Source: JBGNFV01 sp049645705 (GTDB taxonomy: Bacteria > Bacteroidota > Bacteroidia > Cytophagales > Cyclobacteriaceae). Taken from it: a stretch of 64,000 bases of DNA. Below are positions 34,559 through 43,461 of the stretch, in pieces. The stretch covers positions 62,001-126,000 of the forward strand of contig JBARUK010000015.1 in the NCBI GenBank assembly GCA_049645705.1. The letters run 5' to 3'. A program made the translations under genes and the position numbers. Numbering within the stretch: position 1 is the stretch's first letter; every line of letters begins with the position of its first letter. The notes beneath the pieces are model-generated. The model was given only the letters and a program-made list of their open reading frames with translations. It was not told the origin of the DNA and ran no database searches.

Positions 34559-34975
34559 GTGACCGAAAGCAGAGAATACCGGGAGAAAATAAGCCAGTTA
34601 AATGACCTGGTTAACCTGGCCAGAATAGACGGCCGGGAATCTCTGCATGAAATAAACTTCATCAACTGGGTGGCAGAGCGCCTGCATCTGACCCAGGATG
34701 ATGTGGACCGCATCAAAAACAGTGACCACCCGGTAGAGTTTACAGCAGCTCGTCATGAGTCTGATAACATAGAGCGGTTTCACCGCCTGGTGCTTCTCAT
34801 GGGGATAGATAAAAGCCTCGCACAGGAGGAGATCAGGCTCTGCATGGATCTGGGCATGCGCATGGGCCTGAATGTGCATGCCGTAGTAGAAACGATCAGC
34901 AAGCTTGCTGCCAGTCCCGAGCACATTGTACACCGTGCGGAGGTAGAATCCATTTTCCGTAAATACAGTAACTAA
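34559..34975 (+). CDS. TerB-like (tellurite-resistance TerB fold) small protein
   Basis: About 138 residues from GTG 34559, all helical, with the TerB-like pattern: a first helix LNDLVNLARIDGRESLHEI (acidic DGRES-type turn), a second FINWVAERLHLTQDDVDRI, and a C-terminal helix pair ending VHRAEVESIFRKY. Many Bacteroidota carry stand-alone TerB-like proteins of unknown role. The frame is open upstream to 34508, but a promoter lies there, so GTG 34559 is the likely start. Confidence 0.6.
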   Translation: MTESREYREKISQLNDLVNLARIDGRESLHEINFINWVAERLHLTQDDVDRIKNSDHPVEFTAARHESDNIERFHRLVLLMGIDKSLAQEEIRLCMDLGMRMGLNVHAVVETISKLAASPEHIVHRAEVESIFRKYSN

Positions 34976-35037
34976 GCCTCTGCGACACATTTCATACCTG
35001 ACAGAACGAAACTACTTCGGTTGCCGTTAATGGCTTT

Positions 35038-35868
35038 ATGAAGCGACTTTTTTTTCTGTTCCTATTTTTTACAGGAAGTTTCACCCTCTCTACGCCTGCA
35101 TTTGCTCAATGTCTCGATGAGGCATCGATGGTATTTAAACCCGGAGAAAAGGTAGAGTATGATGTATACTATAACCTGAGCCTGATCTGGGTGCACGCCG
35201 GTGAGGTATTCTTTGAGACGAAGGAAACTTCTTTTAAAGGCAAAAAGGCCTATAAGCTAAAAAGCTACGGTAACTCTATGCCAAAGTACGACTGGGTATA
35301 CACGGTACGCGACACATTCGAAACCTACATAGATAAGCAGACCTCCGAGCCTCTGTATTTTCGCCGGAAAACGAAGGAAGGAAGCTATGAGGTAAACAAT
35401 GTCTACCACTATAACCCGGCCGGGAAGAACGTCTTTGCCAAAGTAGAGAATAATGAAAGCGATAAGGTCATAAGAGACTCTATTTCTCTGCCTGACTGCA
35501 CCTTCGATGTACTCTCCGCTATTTACTACAGCCGGAACCTGGATTTTAATAAGTACAAGGAAGGAGATAAGATCCCTCTGAAGCTCCTGCTGGATGGGAA
35601 AGTATACGATGACCTGTACGTTCGCTACCTGGGCAGAGAAGTCATAGAAGACCGCGAGGACAGAAAGTGGAACACGATAAAATTCAGCCCCCTGCTGGTA
35701 GATGGCACCATCTTTTCGGGTGGAGAGGACATGACTGTGTGGGTAACAGACGATGCTAATAAGGTACCGGTAAAGATAGAAGCAAAGGTGCTGGTAGGTA
35801 AGGTCAAAGCCTTCATAAGACACGCGGAAAATCTGACAATACCGCTGCAAAACCGGCTTAATCAGTAG
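35038..35868 (+). CDS. DUF3108-domain exported protein
   Basis: 276 residues: signal peptide (about 1-23, ending AFAQ), then the DUF3108 beta-rich fold with its usual opening FKPGEKVEYDVYYNLSLIWV and the block DTFETYIDKQTSEPLYFRRK. Family members are periplasmic proteins of Gram-negative bacteria with no firm function. Its last 7 bases overlap the 3' end of the convergent SanA-like gene. Confidence 0.82.
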   Translation: MKRLFFLFLFFTGSFTLSTPAFAQCLDEASMVFKPGEKVEYDVYYNLSLIWVHAGEVFFETKETSFKGKKAYKLKSYGNSMPKYDWVYTVRDTFETYIDKQTSEPLYFRRKTKEGSYEVNNVYHYNPAGKNVFAKVENNESDKVIRDSISLPDCTFDVLSAIYYSRNLDFNKYKEGDKIPLKLLLDGKVYDDLYVRYLGREVIEDREDRKWNTIKFSPLLVDGTIFSGGEDMTVWVTDDANKVPVKIEAKVLVGKVKAFIRHAENLTIPLQNRLNQ

Positions 35869-36905
35869 TTATTGAGTGACCGGGCGGCAACAAATAAGGC
35901 CGCGAGAAACAGCAGACCGGCATAGGTAAGCTTAAGCTGGTCTTCCTTATTAGAAAGGTTGAGCTGTTTTCTTCCCGGGATACGACCGTATTTAGGCTGC
36001 ATATTGAAAACAAAGATATCCAGCATGGCCTTGGGCTTGGCTACCAGCTCACGTAGTATCATATTGACTGTAGGCTTACCATCCGCCGGGAAGGCGTTGG
36101 CATCCAGGTCAAACTGGCGGCATAGAAACAGTGCCCGCTCCGTATGAAAGCGCTGCGAAACAATGGTGGCTTTCTTTTTGCCGAAGTGCAGCTTTAGCCT
36201 GACTACACTGTCCAGCGTTCTGAATCCGGCAAAATCTAACTGGATCATGCTTTCGGGAAGGCCCGCCCTGATCAGATCGTATTTCATATCGCGGGGTTCA
36301 TTGTACTCATTGGTACCATTGTCACCCGAAATGATCACTGAAGCTACCTTCCCTGCCTGGTACAACTCCTTTACCGCATTGATCCTGTAGGTGTAATACA
36401 GATTTTCCCCTCCGGTAGTACGAAGCTTTTTATTAGTACCCAGCAATAGTACTGTTGTTTTTTCGGGCACATCTCCTGCAGAAGTATACGTATCGGGTAG
36501 GCTCCACCCTATTATCCACACGTTACACAGCAGCAAAATTTCCAGCACTACCAGTACGGTAGCACCGGACAGCCGCAGAAACCACACAGCGGTTCCTGAC
36601 CATCCTGCATCTTTACGCCTGGTCTTTTTACCTTTTTCGCGGCTAACCTTACGCCTGATAAGCAAATCATTGGCAGCAAACATGAGCAGTATGGTGCTCA
36701 TAAGTACGGTGACGTTGAGCAGGTTCCAGCTATCGACGTATTCAAAGTAGGAAGACGTATTAGCAGCGAGTTTTAGCGTCTTGTCCGTACCCCTGGCCAA
36801 ATCGCTGAGAAACACCTCAGCATCCTGGTAAAAAAGGAATACGATGATGATGGCTGAAAGCCCCAGCCATACAGTTACCCGCCCGATAAATTTGAGTATT
36901 TGCAT
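35862..36905 (-). CDS. SanA/YdcF-like (DUF218) membrane protein
   Basis: 347 residues: N-terminal membrane helix (VWLGLSAIIIVFLFY), further helices near 55-70 and 105-125, then a DUF218 domain with TTVLLLGTNKKL, the loop VIISGDNGTNEYNEPRDMKY and ATIVSQRFHTERALFLCR. The C-terminus has another membrane helix. SanA-type proteins affect envelope permeability to large antibiotics in enterobacteria; the role here is inferred by family only. It lies at the end of a minus-strand run of envelope-related genes. Confidence 0.8.
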   Translation of the reverse strand: MQILKFIGRVTVWLGLSAIIIVFLFYQDAEVFLSDLARGTDKTLKLAANTSSYFEYVDSWNLLNVTVLMSTILLMFAANDLLIRRKVSREKGKKTRRKDAGWSGTAVWFLRLSGATVLVVLEILLLCNVWIIGWSLPDTYTSAGDVPEKTTVLLLGTNKKLRTTGGENLYYTYRINAVKELYQAGKVASVIISGDNGTNEYNEPRDMKYDLIRAGLPESMIQLDFAGFRTLDSVVRLKLHFGKKKATIVSQRFHTERALFLCRQFDLDANAFPADGKPTVNMILRELVAKPKAMLDIFVFNMQPKYGRIPGRKQLNLSNKEDQLKLTYAGLLFLAALFVAARSLNNY

Positions 36906-37007
36906 TTACCGCTTTCTCTCACACTTTAGACGAAAATGCGGCTTCAAAAGGAATACTAAAATGAAAGAACAGGCCGGATGTTACCTATGGGCAAAAGAGG
37001 TGCAATT

Positions 37008-38069
37008 TTACGATAAGGAAGGTGCAGCCGGCGGAGTTGCCGAGCCTGCAGGCAGCAGCTTATCCAGGCTCATGCGCAATATTTCGCCCATATTCCGGCA
37101 CTCCTTAAAGCGCGGTTCATCGTAATACCTGGCCAGATCCTGGCCCAGCGTTACCACATTATCGTCTGAGCTTATCTGATCTTCAGACATAGCATCCAGC
37201 AACGCCTCTATGGCTATATGGGCACTTTTGAGCCGGTTAGCGATCAGACTTCTCTCTTCCTTCTGGTACTGCCGTACCGTTTCGGGGGTCATATGCCGCA
37301 GGCCCAGTTCTATAAGCGGATTGTTTTCCTTGAAATACTGGGGCATGTAAATGCTCCGTCTCCCTTCGTAGGACTGCTGGTCAAAATCTATGGCGCGGAT
37401 ACGGTAGTGAATCTCTTCAAAGTCAGGCGTAACGTCTATCACAAAGTTATTGCTGTGCATGTCTCCCAGCAGTCGCACAAAGCACCTTTCGTTGAACTTC
37501 ACAAACTCCTTCGCCAGGCGTATCTCGTTCAGCGTGTTGTCCTTCAGGTGGTCCTTGATGAACTTATCACCCGGAATACCTGCTATGTGCTCTTCTGCCA
37601 GTGTCTTACCGTCTACCAGGTAGTTTATACGGTTGGGGCTTAGTAAATGCTCCAGCTCAAGGCCGTAGATACGGCTGGCATCTGCATTTTTTATGTAGAA
37701 GTAGTCGAAGTTATCATTGATCCGGTTTTGTATCCGTACCCTGAATGGCTGCGTGTTACCATAAGTACACAGGTCTACCCGGTCAATGAACAGGTGCTGC
37801 ATTACGCCGATGTCTCCTGCTGCCTTTAGTTCAGAGTATATTTTTTTCAGGGCAAGATATATGATCTTCATATCTTCCTGCGGGAAAAAGACCGTTTCCC
37901 ATAAGGTATCATCACCGCGGTTGTCATACAGCGGTATGCTGTTATCATACCTGAGCAGGTCACTGTAGTTTATGGGCAGCGTAGTTTCCCTGCCGTGTCC
38001 TGTCAGATAGTTCCTGAGTTCTTGTGAGATCGGGTAGGTCAGTTTCTTTTTACTGATCATTGCCGCCAT
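37008..38069 (-). CDS. Protein-kinase-fold protein, possibly a small-molecule or sugar kinase
   Basis: About 353 residues from ATG 38069. A catalytic-loop-like motif LLGDMHSNNFVID followed 15-20 residues later by IRAIDFDQQ matches the HxxNxxxD and DFD pattern of aminoglycoside phosphotransferase and HipA-like kinases. The N-terminal lobe is divergent, with no clear Gly loop. No family name can be given. The frame is open to 38117, but that stretch contains the promoter element TATATTTG on the minus strand. Its neighbours (glycosyltransferase, metallophosphoesterase) suggest work on a sugar or lipid. Confidence 0.55.
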   Translation of the reverse strand: MAAMISKKKLTYPISQELRNYLTGHGRETTLPINYSDLLRYDNSIPLYDNRGDDTLWETVFFPQEDMKIIYLALKKIYSELKAAGDIGVMQHLFIDRVDLCTYGNTQPFRVRIQNRINDNFDYFYIKNADASRIYGLELEHLLSPNRINYLVDGKTLAEEHIAGIPGDKFIKDHLKDNTLNEIRLAKEFVKFNERCFVRLLGDMHSNNFVIDVTPDFEEIHYRIRAIDFDQQSYEGRRSIYMPQYFKENNPLIELGLRHMTPETVRQYQKEERSLIANRLKSAHIAIEALLDAMSEDQISSDDNVVTLGQDLARYYDEPRFKECRNMGEILRMSLDKLLPAGSATPPAAPSLS

Positions 38070-38088
38070 AAGCACCTTTCTGTTTTGC

Positions 38089-38096
38089 CAAATATA
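38089..38096 (-). promoter_or_regulatory. -7 promoter element TATATTTG
   Basis: Exact TAnnTTTG on the minus strand, 19 bases before the ATG at 38069. It fixes the start of the kinase-like gene. Confidence 0.5.
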
Positions 38097-38126
38097 CCAA
38101 AGTAAATGGCAAAGCACCTTTAAGGT

Positions 38127-39266
38127 TTATGCGTAGTAAAGTTCCTCTTTTGCTTCAGCAGTATCCCGATAGTCTTTCTGCCCTGATGCCGATCCTGTCA
38201 GAAGCTTCAGCAAGTGTGCCTCAGCACTATCTACCCACTTTTTGAAAGTATCACCAGCCTGATCATAATGTGGCAGAAACTGCATCAGTTTATCGAGATC
38301 AAAACGGGAGGCCTGGACACCCGCTCCGGAAACAGTGGCATCCACAGCATTGCAGGCCTGCTCATAGTGTCCTTCTACCGGCACCAGCAGTGCTGGCTTA
38401 CCCAGGTACATGGCTTCACAAACAGACTCGAACCCGGCCGTACTGACATAAGCCCTGCAGCAGGCCATCATTTTCATGAATTTTTCACCATCCAGCGGAT
38501 GAAAAGTGAGATTCTTATGGGGGGAATAGGCATCTGCATAGTCTTTATGATGCCAGAAACAGTGCAGGCGTACATCAGGGTTCTTCTTATGCCATTTCAC
38601 CACCTGATCAGCATAGCCATGATTCACCATATACACCAGGAGGTAGCCTTCATCTGTTACCTGTTGGCATTTAACAGCTTCACGAACCAGGGGTGGCACT
38701 ACTTTCAGTCTATCAACAGTATGATCAGGATAGGGCCTGAAGCTCAGCGCCAGCTTCAGGTCTGCCTTCAGGGCACTGATATGATTATTTAACAGAAGAA
38801 GTCTTTTGTCCGATCTCTTTCCCGGGGCAAAAGGAAATTCAGGGTGATGGCTAAGGTACTGATGGCCAATGACTACGTATCGTGCAGATGGTTTATAATA
38901 CGCTGCGTAGATTCCGCCCAAAAAATCATAAAAATTGATGATGACGTCCGGTCTGCATTCTGTTACTAGTCTGTGGAGGCTACCGAGGCTTTTCAGGTAT
39001 CGCCTACTGCCGAGCACATTCTTTATTATAGTAGCCGGAATGTCCACGCTTTTACCATATCTGTCTGTGATGAACTTAGGGCTATCAACCTCATGTACAG
39101 GGCAGGTAAAATGTTGGGTGAAAAATGAGGGGATTTGTCGCTGGTTAGCCGCTCCCACCATGACAGCACATACCTTATAACCATTTTCTTCAAGCATATC
39201 ACAGAGCGTCATAGCTTGGGTCATGTGTCCTCTTCCTTCTCCCTGTACCAGAAACAGAAACCGCAT
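38127..39266 (-). CDS. Glycosyltransferase, MurG/UDP-glycosyltransferase-like (GT-B)
   Basis: 379 residues with the N-terminal GT-B loop VQGEGRGHMTQAMTLCDMLEENG, the acceptor-side segment VINFYDFLGGIYAAYYKPS, and a C-terminal donor-binding block AYVSTAGFESVCEAMYLGKP that resembles the GGxxSxxEA motif of MurG and the MGT family. It is adjacent (2 bases) to a LpxH-like phosphoesterase gene, so a role in lipid glycosylation is plausible but unproven. Confidence 0.82.
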   Translation of the reverse strand: MRFLFLVQGEGRGHMTQAMTLCDMLEENGYKVCAVMVGAANQRQIPSFFTQHFTCPVHEVDSPKFITDRYGKSVDIPATIIKNVLGSRRYLKSLGSLHRLVTECRPDVIINFYDFLGGIYAAYYKPSARYVVIGHQYLSHHPEFPFAPGKRSDKRLLLLNNHISALKADLKLALSFRPYPDHTVDRLKVVPPLVREAVKCQQVTDEGYLLVYMVNHGYADQVVKWHKKNPDVRLHCFWHHKDYADAYSPHKNLTFHPLDGEKFMKMMACCRAYVSTAGFESVCEAMYLGKPALLVPVEGHYEQACNAVDATVSGAGVQASRFDLDKLMQFLPHYDQAGDTFKKWVDSAEAHLLKLLTGSASGQKDYRDTAEAKEELYYA

Positions 39267-39268
39267 GG

Positions 39269-40117
39269 CTATTTTAGTCCACTTAATTTCCCTAGAAGAC
39301 TATTGGCATAGAACTCATCCAGGCGCAGGCTATCTTCCTCTTCCTTCGTCACATTCATGACTGGTTTGTGACGGGACATGTCTGTTTCCGTGTAGTAGGT
39401 CAGGTGCCATTGGCCATCGTGGTCCTCCGTCAGGGCGCTCATAGTTTCCACCCAGTCTCCCGAGTTCATGTAGGTGATACCATCTATCTCTTTATGAGCA
39501 GGCTGGTGAATATGCCCGCAGATGATCCCGTCACAACCGCGGGCCCGGGCTACTGCGGCCAGTTGTTTCTCAAAGTCATCGATGTAGGACACCGCCTTTT
39601 TCACGTGGTTTTTGATCTTCTGGCTCAGGCTGTAATAGGGTAGGCCACGCTTACGGCGGTACAGGTTATAGCGGCTGTTCAGCCAGAGCAGAAACGTATA
39701 CCCCACGTCGCCTAACCTGGCCACCCACTTGAGGTTGGTGGTGATAGAGTCGAATATGTCTCCGTGGACTATGTAGTACTTACGCCCGTGAGACTCGTAG
39801 ATCATGTCGCGCTGTATACTCAGCGCACCTACATTCATAGGAAGCACCTGATCCAGAAAGTCATCGTGGTTGCCTCGGAGGTAGTACACTTTGGTTTTGT
39901 CCTCCTCTATCATTTTCAGTATCCGCGTGAAAAACCGGGTGTGCTTTCGCTTCCACACGCCTGACTTTTTCAGTTGCCAGCCATCGATAATATCACCGTT
40001 CAGTATAAGGTTATCGCACCTGACCTGCTTCAGGTACCTGACCAGTTCCTTAGCTTTAGACCCTTTAGTACCGAGATGGATATCAGAAATGACCACCGTT
40101 TTGTAATAATTTCTCAC
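39269..40117 (-). CDS. LpxH-like UDP-2,3-diacylglucosamine hydrolase family metallophosphoesterase
   Basis: About 282 residues from GTG 40117 (MRNYYKTVVISDIHLG...); upstream codons to TTG 40144 overlap the rocD terminator, and there is no ATG. Metal-ligand motifs: SDIHLGT, LNGDIIDGWQ, YLRGNHDDF, VHGDIFDS and GHIHQPA. It is longer than classic LpxH (about 240 aa), like the second family of Bacteroidota enzymes found next to glycosyltransferases. LpxH cleaves UDP-diacylglucosamine in lipid A synthesis; whether this copy does is unknown. Confidence 0.8.
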   Translation of the reverse strand: MRNYYKTVVISDIHLGTKGSKAKELVRYLKQVRCDNLILNGDIIDGWQLKKSGVWKRKHTRFFTRILKMIEEDKTKVYYLRGNHDDFLDQVLPMNVGALSIQRDMIYESHGRKYYIVHGDIFDSITTNLKWVARLGDVGYTFLLWLNSRYNLYRRKRGLPYYSLSQKIKNHVKKAVSYIDDFEKQLAAVARARGCDGIICGHIHQPAHKEIDGITYMNSGDWVETMSALTEDHDGQWHLTYYTETDMSRHKPVMNVTKEEEDSLRLDEFYANSLLGKLSGLK

Positions 40118-40142
40118 GCTATTGCCCTTTTTCAGCAAGAAC

Positions 40143-40172
40143 AAAAAAAGGCTTTAATCCATGATTAAAGCC
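40143..40172 (-). terminator. Terminator after rocD
   Basis: Stem GGCTTTAAT / ATTAAAGCC, 5-base loop, followed on the minus strand by seven T. Confidence 0.8.
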
Positions 40173-40252
40173 CTTTTACCATTATGAGAAATAATGTTTA
40201 CCCGCGCCTTGGTTTATTAACGCACGGGTAATACATACCAGCTGCTAAGAGC

Positions 40253-41527
40253 CTATTTTTCATATGTCTCAAATGTCTTTTCAATAATATCGCAGCATTC
40301 GTGCAACTGCTCCTCAGTCATGACAAGCGGCGGCGCAAAGCGGATAATGTTGCCATGGGTAGGCTTAGCCAACAGGCCATTCTCTTTCAGCTTTACGCAA
40401 ATGTTCCACGCAGTACTGCTCTCAGGAGAGTCATTTACTACTACTGCATTCAGCAGGCCTCTGCCTCTTACAGACTCTACCAGCTCAGACCGGTCGGCCA
40501 GCTTTGCCATGCGCTCACGGAATATTTCCCCCAGTTTACGCGCATTCAGGGCAAGGTTTTCATCTTTGACTACGTCCAGGGCAGCCATAGCCACTTTGCA
40601 GGCCACAGGATTACCTCCAAAGGTAGACCCATGCTGGCCCGGCTTTATCACCTCCATTATGTGGTCGTCAGTAAGCACAGCGCTTACAGGGTAGGCTCCC
40701 CCGGATATAGCCTTGCCCAGTATCAGCATATCGGGGCGTACATATGTATCCTGGCGCTCACAGTGCCCCTGGCAGCTACAGTTACCACATACGGCCAGCA
40801 GGCTGCCGGTACGGGCTATGCCTGTCTGTATTTCGTCGGCAATGAATAAAATATCGTTTTCACTGCATATCTCACGTACCCTGGCTATGTAATCATCACT
40901 TGGAGTGTACACACCTGCTTCACCCTGGATAGGCTCTACCAGGAAACCGGCCACATGCTTATTATTTTTAATCGCTTCTTCCAGAGCTTCGATATCATCG
41001 TAAGCTACTTTTACAAACCCCGGCGTGTAAGGGCCGAAGTTGTCACGGGCATTGTCATCATTGCTGAAGGATATGATCGTCGTAGTACGACCGTGAAAGT
41101 TGTTTTCACATACAATGATCACCGCCTCATTCGCAGGTATACCTTTTTTTTCGTAGGCATACTTACGGCATATTTTGATAGCCGTTTCTACAGCTTCAGC
41201 ACCCGTATTCATGGGTAGTACACGATCGAACTTAAAGTAGTCGGTAAGGTACTGCTCATATACGCCGAGCACGTCGTTATAGAATGCCCTCGATGTAAGT
41301 GTCAGCGTCTCTGCCTGTTCTTTCAGCGCATTCACGATCCTTGGGTGGCAGTGCCCCTGGTTTACGGCCGAGTAGGCCGACAAGAAATCGTAGTATTTGG
41401 TGCCTTCTGCATCCCAGACATGAACACCCTCTCCACGTGATAATACCACAGGTAGCGGATGGTAGTTATGGGCGCCATGCCGGTTTTCCAGCTCTATTGC
41501 CCGTTCACTGCTTTTTACGGTTTCCAT
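40253..41527 (-). CDS. rocD: Ornithine aminotransferase
   Basis: About 424 residues from ATG 41527. A class III PLP aminotransferase: the block FLSAYSAVNQGHCHPRIVNAL, FHGRTTTIISFS, FLVEPIQGEAGVY, LFIADEIQTGIARTG and the PLP lysine in ILGKAISGG. The CGNCSCQGHCERQD insertion is found in Bacteroidota ornithine aminotransferases. It converts ornithine and 2-oxoglutarate to glutamate semialdehyde and glutamate, linking arginine and proline metabolism. The frame extends upstream to a GTG at 41581, but the ATG start fits the family. Confidence 0.93.
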   Translation of the reverse strand: METVKSSERAIELENRHGAHNYHPLPVVLSRGEGVHVWDAEGTKYYDFLSAYSAVNQGHCHPRIVNALKEQAETLTLTSRAFYNDVLGVYEQYLTDYFKFDRVLPMNTGAEAVETAIKICRKYAYEKKGIPANEAVIIVCENNFHGRTTTIISFSNDDNARDNFGPYTPGFVKVAYDDIEALEEAIKNNKHVAGFLVEPIQGEAGVYTPSDDYIARVREICSENDILFIADEIQTGIARTGSLLAVCGNCSCQGHCERQDTYVRPDMLILGKAISGGAYPVSAVLTDDHIMEVIKPGQHGSTFGGNPVACKVAMAALDVVKDENLALNARKLGEIFRERMAKLADRSELVESVRGRGLLNAVVVNDSPESSTAWNICVKLKENGLLAKPTHGNIIRFAPPLVMTEEQLHECCDIIEKTFETYEK

Positions 41528-41809
41528 AGTTAATGCAAACGATTTAAATTGTGTGTAGGCGGCAAGATATCGATTTACCACCTTATAATAAAGGACGAAA
41601 CAGGAACTCTGTTTTGCACGTGGTGGTTAAAAATTTTTTAAATATGGCCCGAATTATCAGGGTGGCATATCCGTTATACTCTGGCTAACATTAAGATATT
41701 AGCAGAAATATCAGGGCCGTCCTTGAAATTTAGAGATAGAATTAAGATATTTGCAGACTATTTCGGAAAACCGAATTTCTGAACAGGGAATTTAAAGATA
41801 TTAAGAGAC

Positions 41810-42046
41810 ATGGCTAGAGTATGTCAGATCACCGGTAAGCGCGCCAGAGTGGGAAATAACGTTTCTCACGCTAATAATAAGACGAAGAGAAAGTTCATGC
41901 CCAATCTTCAGAAGAAGAGATTCTATCTTCCCGAGGAAGATAAGTGGGTTACGCTGAAGGTTTCTGCATCCGCTCTTCGGACAATCAACAAGAACGGTAT
42001 AACTGCCGTTTTGAAAGAAGCTAAAGAAAAAGGAATACTCGTTTAA
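41810..42046 (+). CDS. rpmB: Ribosomal protein bL28
   Basis: 78 residues, full length, beginning MARVCQITGKRARVGNNVSH with the basic KRKFMPNLQKKRFYLPEE core of bL28. First gene of the rpmB-rpmG-DUF4295-ftsY run typical of Bacteroidota. Confidence 0.97.
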   Translation: MARVCQITGKRARVGNNVSHANNKTKRKFMPNLQKKRFYLPEEDKWVTLKVSASALRTINKNGITAVLKEAKEKGILV

Positions 42047-42075
42047 CAGACGGTCATTCGTAAACAGGAGAGATC

Positions 42076-42258
42076 ATGGCTAAAAAAGGTAATAGAGTCC
42101 AAGTAATTCTGGAGTGCACTGAGCACAAAAATAGTGGCCAACCCGGCACATCCAGGTATATTACCACTAAGAATCGGAAAAATACGCCTGAGCGTATGGA
42201 GTTGAAAAAGTACAACTCGATTCTTAATAAATATACTGTTCACAGAGAAATTAAGTAA
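42076..42258 (+). CDS. rpmG: Ribosomal protein bL33
   Basis: 60 residues, full length: MAKKGNRVQVILECTEHKN, then the SRYITTKNRKNTPERMEL block. Only the first cysteine of the zinc-binding set remains, so it is the zinc-free type. Located 29 bases after rpmB. Confidence 0.97.
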   Translation: MAKKGNRVQVILECTEHKNSGQPGTSRYITTKNRKNTPERMELKKYNSILNKYTVHREIK

Positions 42259-42260
42259 TC

Positions 42261-42410
42261 ATGGCAAAGAAAGTAGTTGCAACACTTAAGAAAGAAGGTG
42301 GCAGATCATACGCTAAGGTGATCAAGGCCGTTAAGTCTGACAAGTCCGGTGCCTACACATTCCGTGAGGAAATGGTCCCTGCCGACCAGGTGAAAGAGCA
42401 CCTGAAGTAA
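42261..42410 (+). CDS. DUF4295 small basic ribosome-associated protein
   Basis: 49 residues, MAKKVVATLKKEGGRSYAKV at the start and a lysine-rich tail, directly after rpmG (2 bases). This position and sequence are those of the Bacteroidota-specific DUF4295 family. To my recollection a ribosomal protein unique to Bacteroidota was assigned to this family from a ribosome structure; I state that with reserve. Short enough to be missed by length filters. Confidence 0.9.
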   Translation: MAKKVVATLKKEGGRSYAKVIKAVKSDKSGAYTFREEMVPADQVKEHLK

Positions 42411-42433
42411 AATATCTCAACATATTAGTTGCT

Positions 42434-42460
42434 AAAAGTCCCTTTCTAAGGGACTTTTTT
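42434..42460 (+). terminator. Terminator after the DUF4295 gene
   Basis: Stem AAAAGTCCCTT / AAGGGACTTTT with a short loop and a T run, separating the ribosomal genes from ftsY. Confidence 0.85.
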
Positions 42461-42493
42461 GTATATTTTCCCCTCAGTTTTTTTATATAGCAC

Positions 42494-43450
42494 ATGGCTC
42501 TTTTCGGATTTTTTTCAAAGGAAAAAAAAGAAAAGCTTGACGAAGGACTCCAAAAATCCAACCAAAGCTTTTTTAATAAGCTGGGCAAGGCAATTGCCGG
42601 CAAGTCCAAAGTAGACGAGGAAGTCCTTGACGAACTCGAAGAAGTGCTTATTACCTCCGATGTAGGAGTAGACACCACCATCAAGATCATTCGCCGTATA
42701 GAAGAACGGGTAGCCCGTGACCTATACATGAGTGTCAGCGAGCTGGATGATATCCTGCGTGAAGAGATAGCCACCCTTCTTACTGAGAATAATACACAAG
42801 ACCTCAAAGACTTTGTTACTCCCGAGGACAAAAAGCCCTACGTCATACTCGTAGTTGGCGTAAACGGTGTGGGCAAAACGACCACTATCGGTAAGCTCAG
42901 CGCCCAGTTTAAGCAACGCGGCAAAAAAGTCATCCTTGGTGCAGCCGATACGTTCAGGGCAGCAGCAGTAGACCAGCTCATTCGCTGGGGCGAGCGGGTA
43001 GGCGTTCCGGTTATTTCACATGGAATGAATACCGACCCGGCTTCTGTGGCTTTTGATGCTGTGAAGAAAGGTGTGGATGAAAATGCCGACGTAGTGATAG
43101 TGGACACCGCGGGAAGGCTGCACACTAAGGTAAACCTGATGAACGAGCTGTCTAAGATCAAGCGCGTCATACAGAAGTTTATTCCCGATGCACCGCACGA
43201 AGTACTTTTAGTACTGGATGGCAGTACTGGTCAGAACGCAATCGTGCAGGCAAGGGAGTTTACTAAAGCAACTGAAGTGACGGCGCTGGCGATAACCAAA
43301 CTGGACGGCACAGCCAAAGGTGGGGTAGTGATAGGCATATCCGATGAGTTTAAGATACCCGTTAAGTATATCGGAGTAGGCGAAAAGGTCGAAGACCTGC
43401 AGGTCTTCAACAAGTTTGAATTCGTAGATTCACTCTTCGGCAGGTCTTAG
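42494..43450 (+). CDS. ftsY: Signal recognition particle receptor FtsY
   Basis: 318 residues: a short basic N-terminus without the long acidic A domain of E. coli FtsY, an N-domain four-helix bundle, and the GTPase with G1 GVNGVGKTTTIGKL, the insertion-box DTFRAAAVDQL, G3 VDTAGRLHT and G4 TKLDGTAKGG. It docks ribosome-SRP complexes at the inner membrane. Its length is usual for Bacteroidota. Confidence 0.96.
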   Translation: MALFGFFSKEKKEKLDEGLQKSNQSFFNKLGKAIAGKSKVDEEVLDELEEVLITSDVGVDTTIKIIRRIEERVARDLYMSVSELDDILREEIATLLTENNTQDLKDFVTPEDKKPYVILVVGVNGVGKTTTIGKLSAQFKQRGKKVILGAADTFRAAAVDQLIRWGERVGVPVISHGMNTDPASVAFDAVKKGVDENADVVIVDTAGRLHTKVNLMNELSKIKRVIQKFIPDAPHEVLLVLDGSTGQNAIVQAREFTKATEVTALAITKLDGTAKGGVVIGISDEFKIPVKYIGVGEKVEDLQVFNKFEFVDSLFGRS

Positions 43451-43461
43451 TAACTACCGGA

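Noticed and set aside
41528..41581. GTG start giving 18 extra residues on ornithine aminotransferase
   Set aside because: The ATG at 41527 matches the usual N-terminus METxKSSExAIELE.
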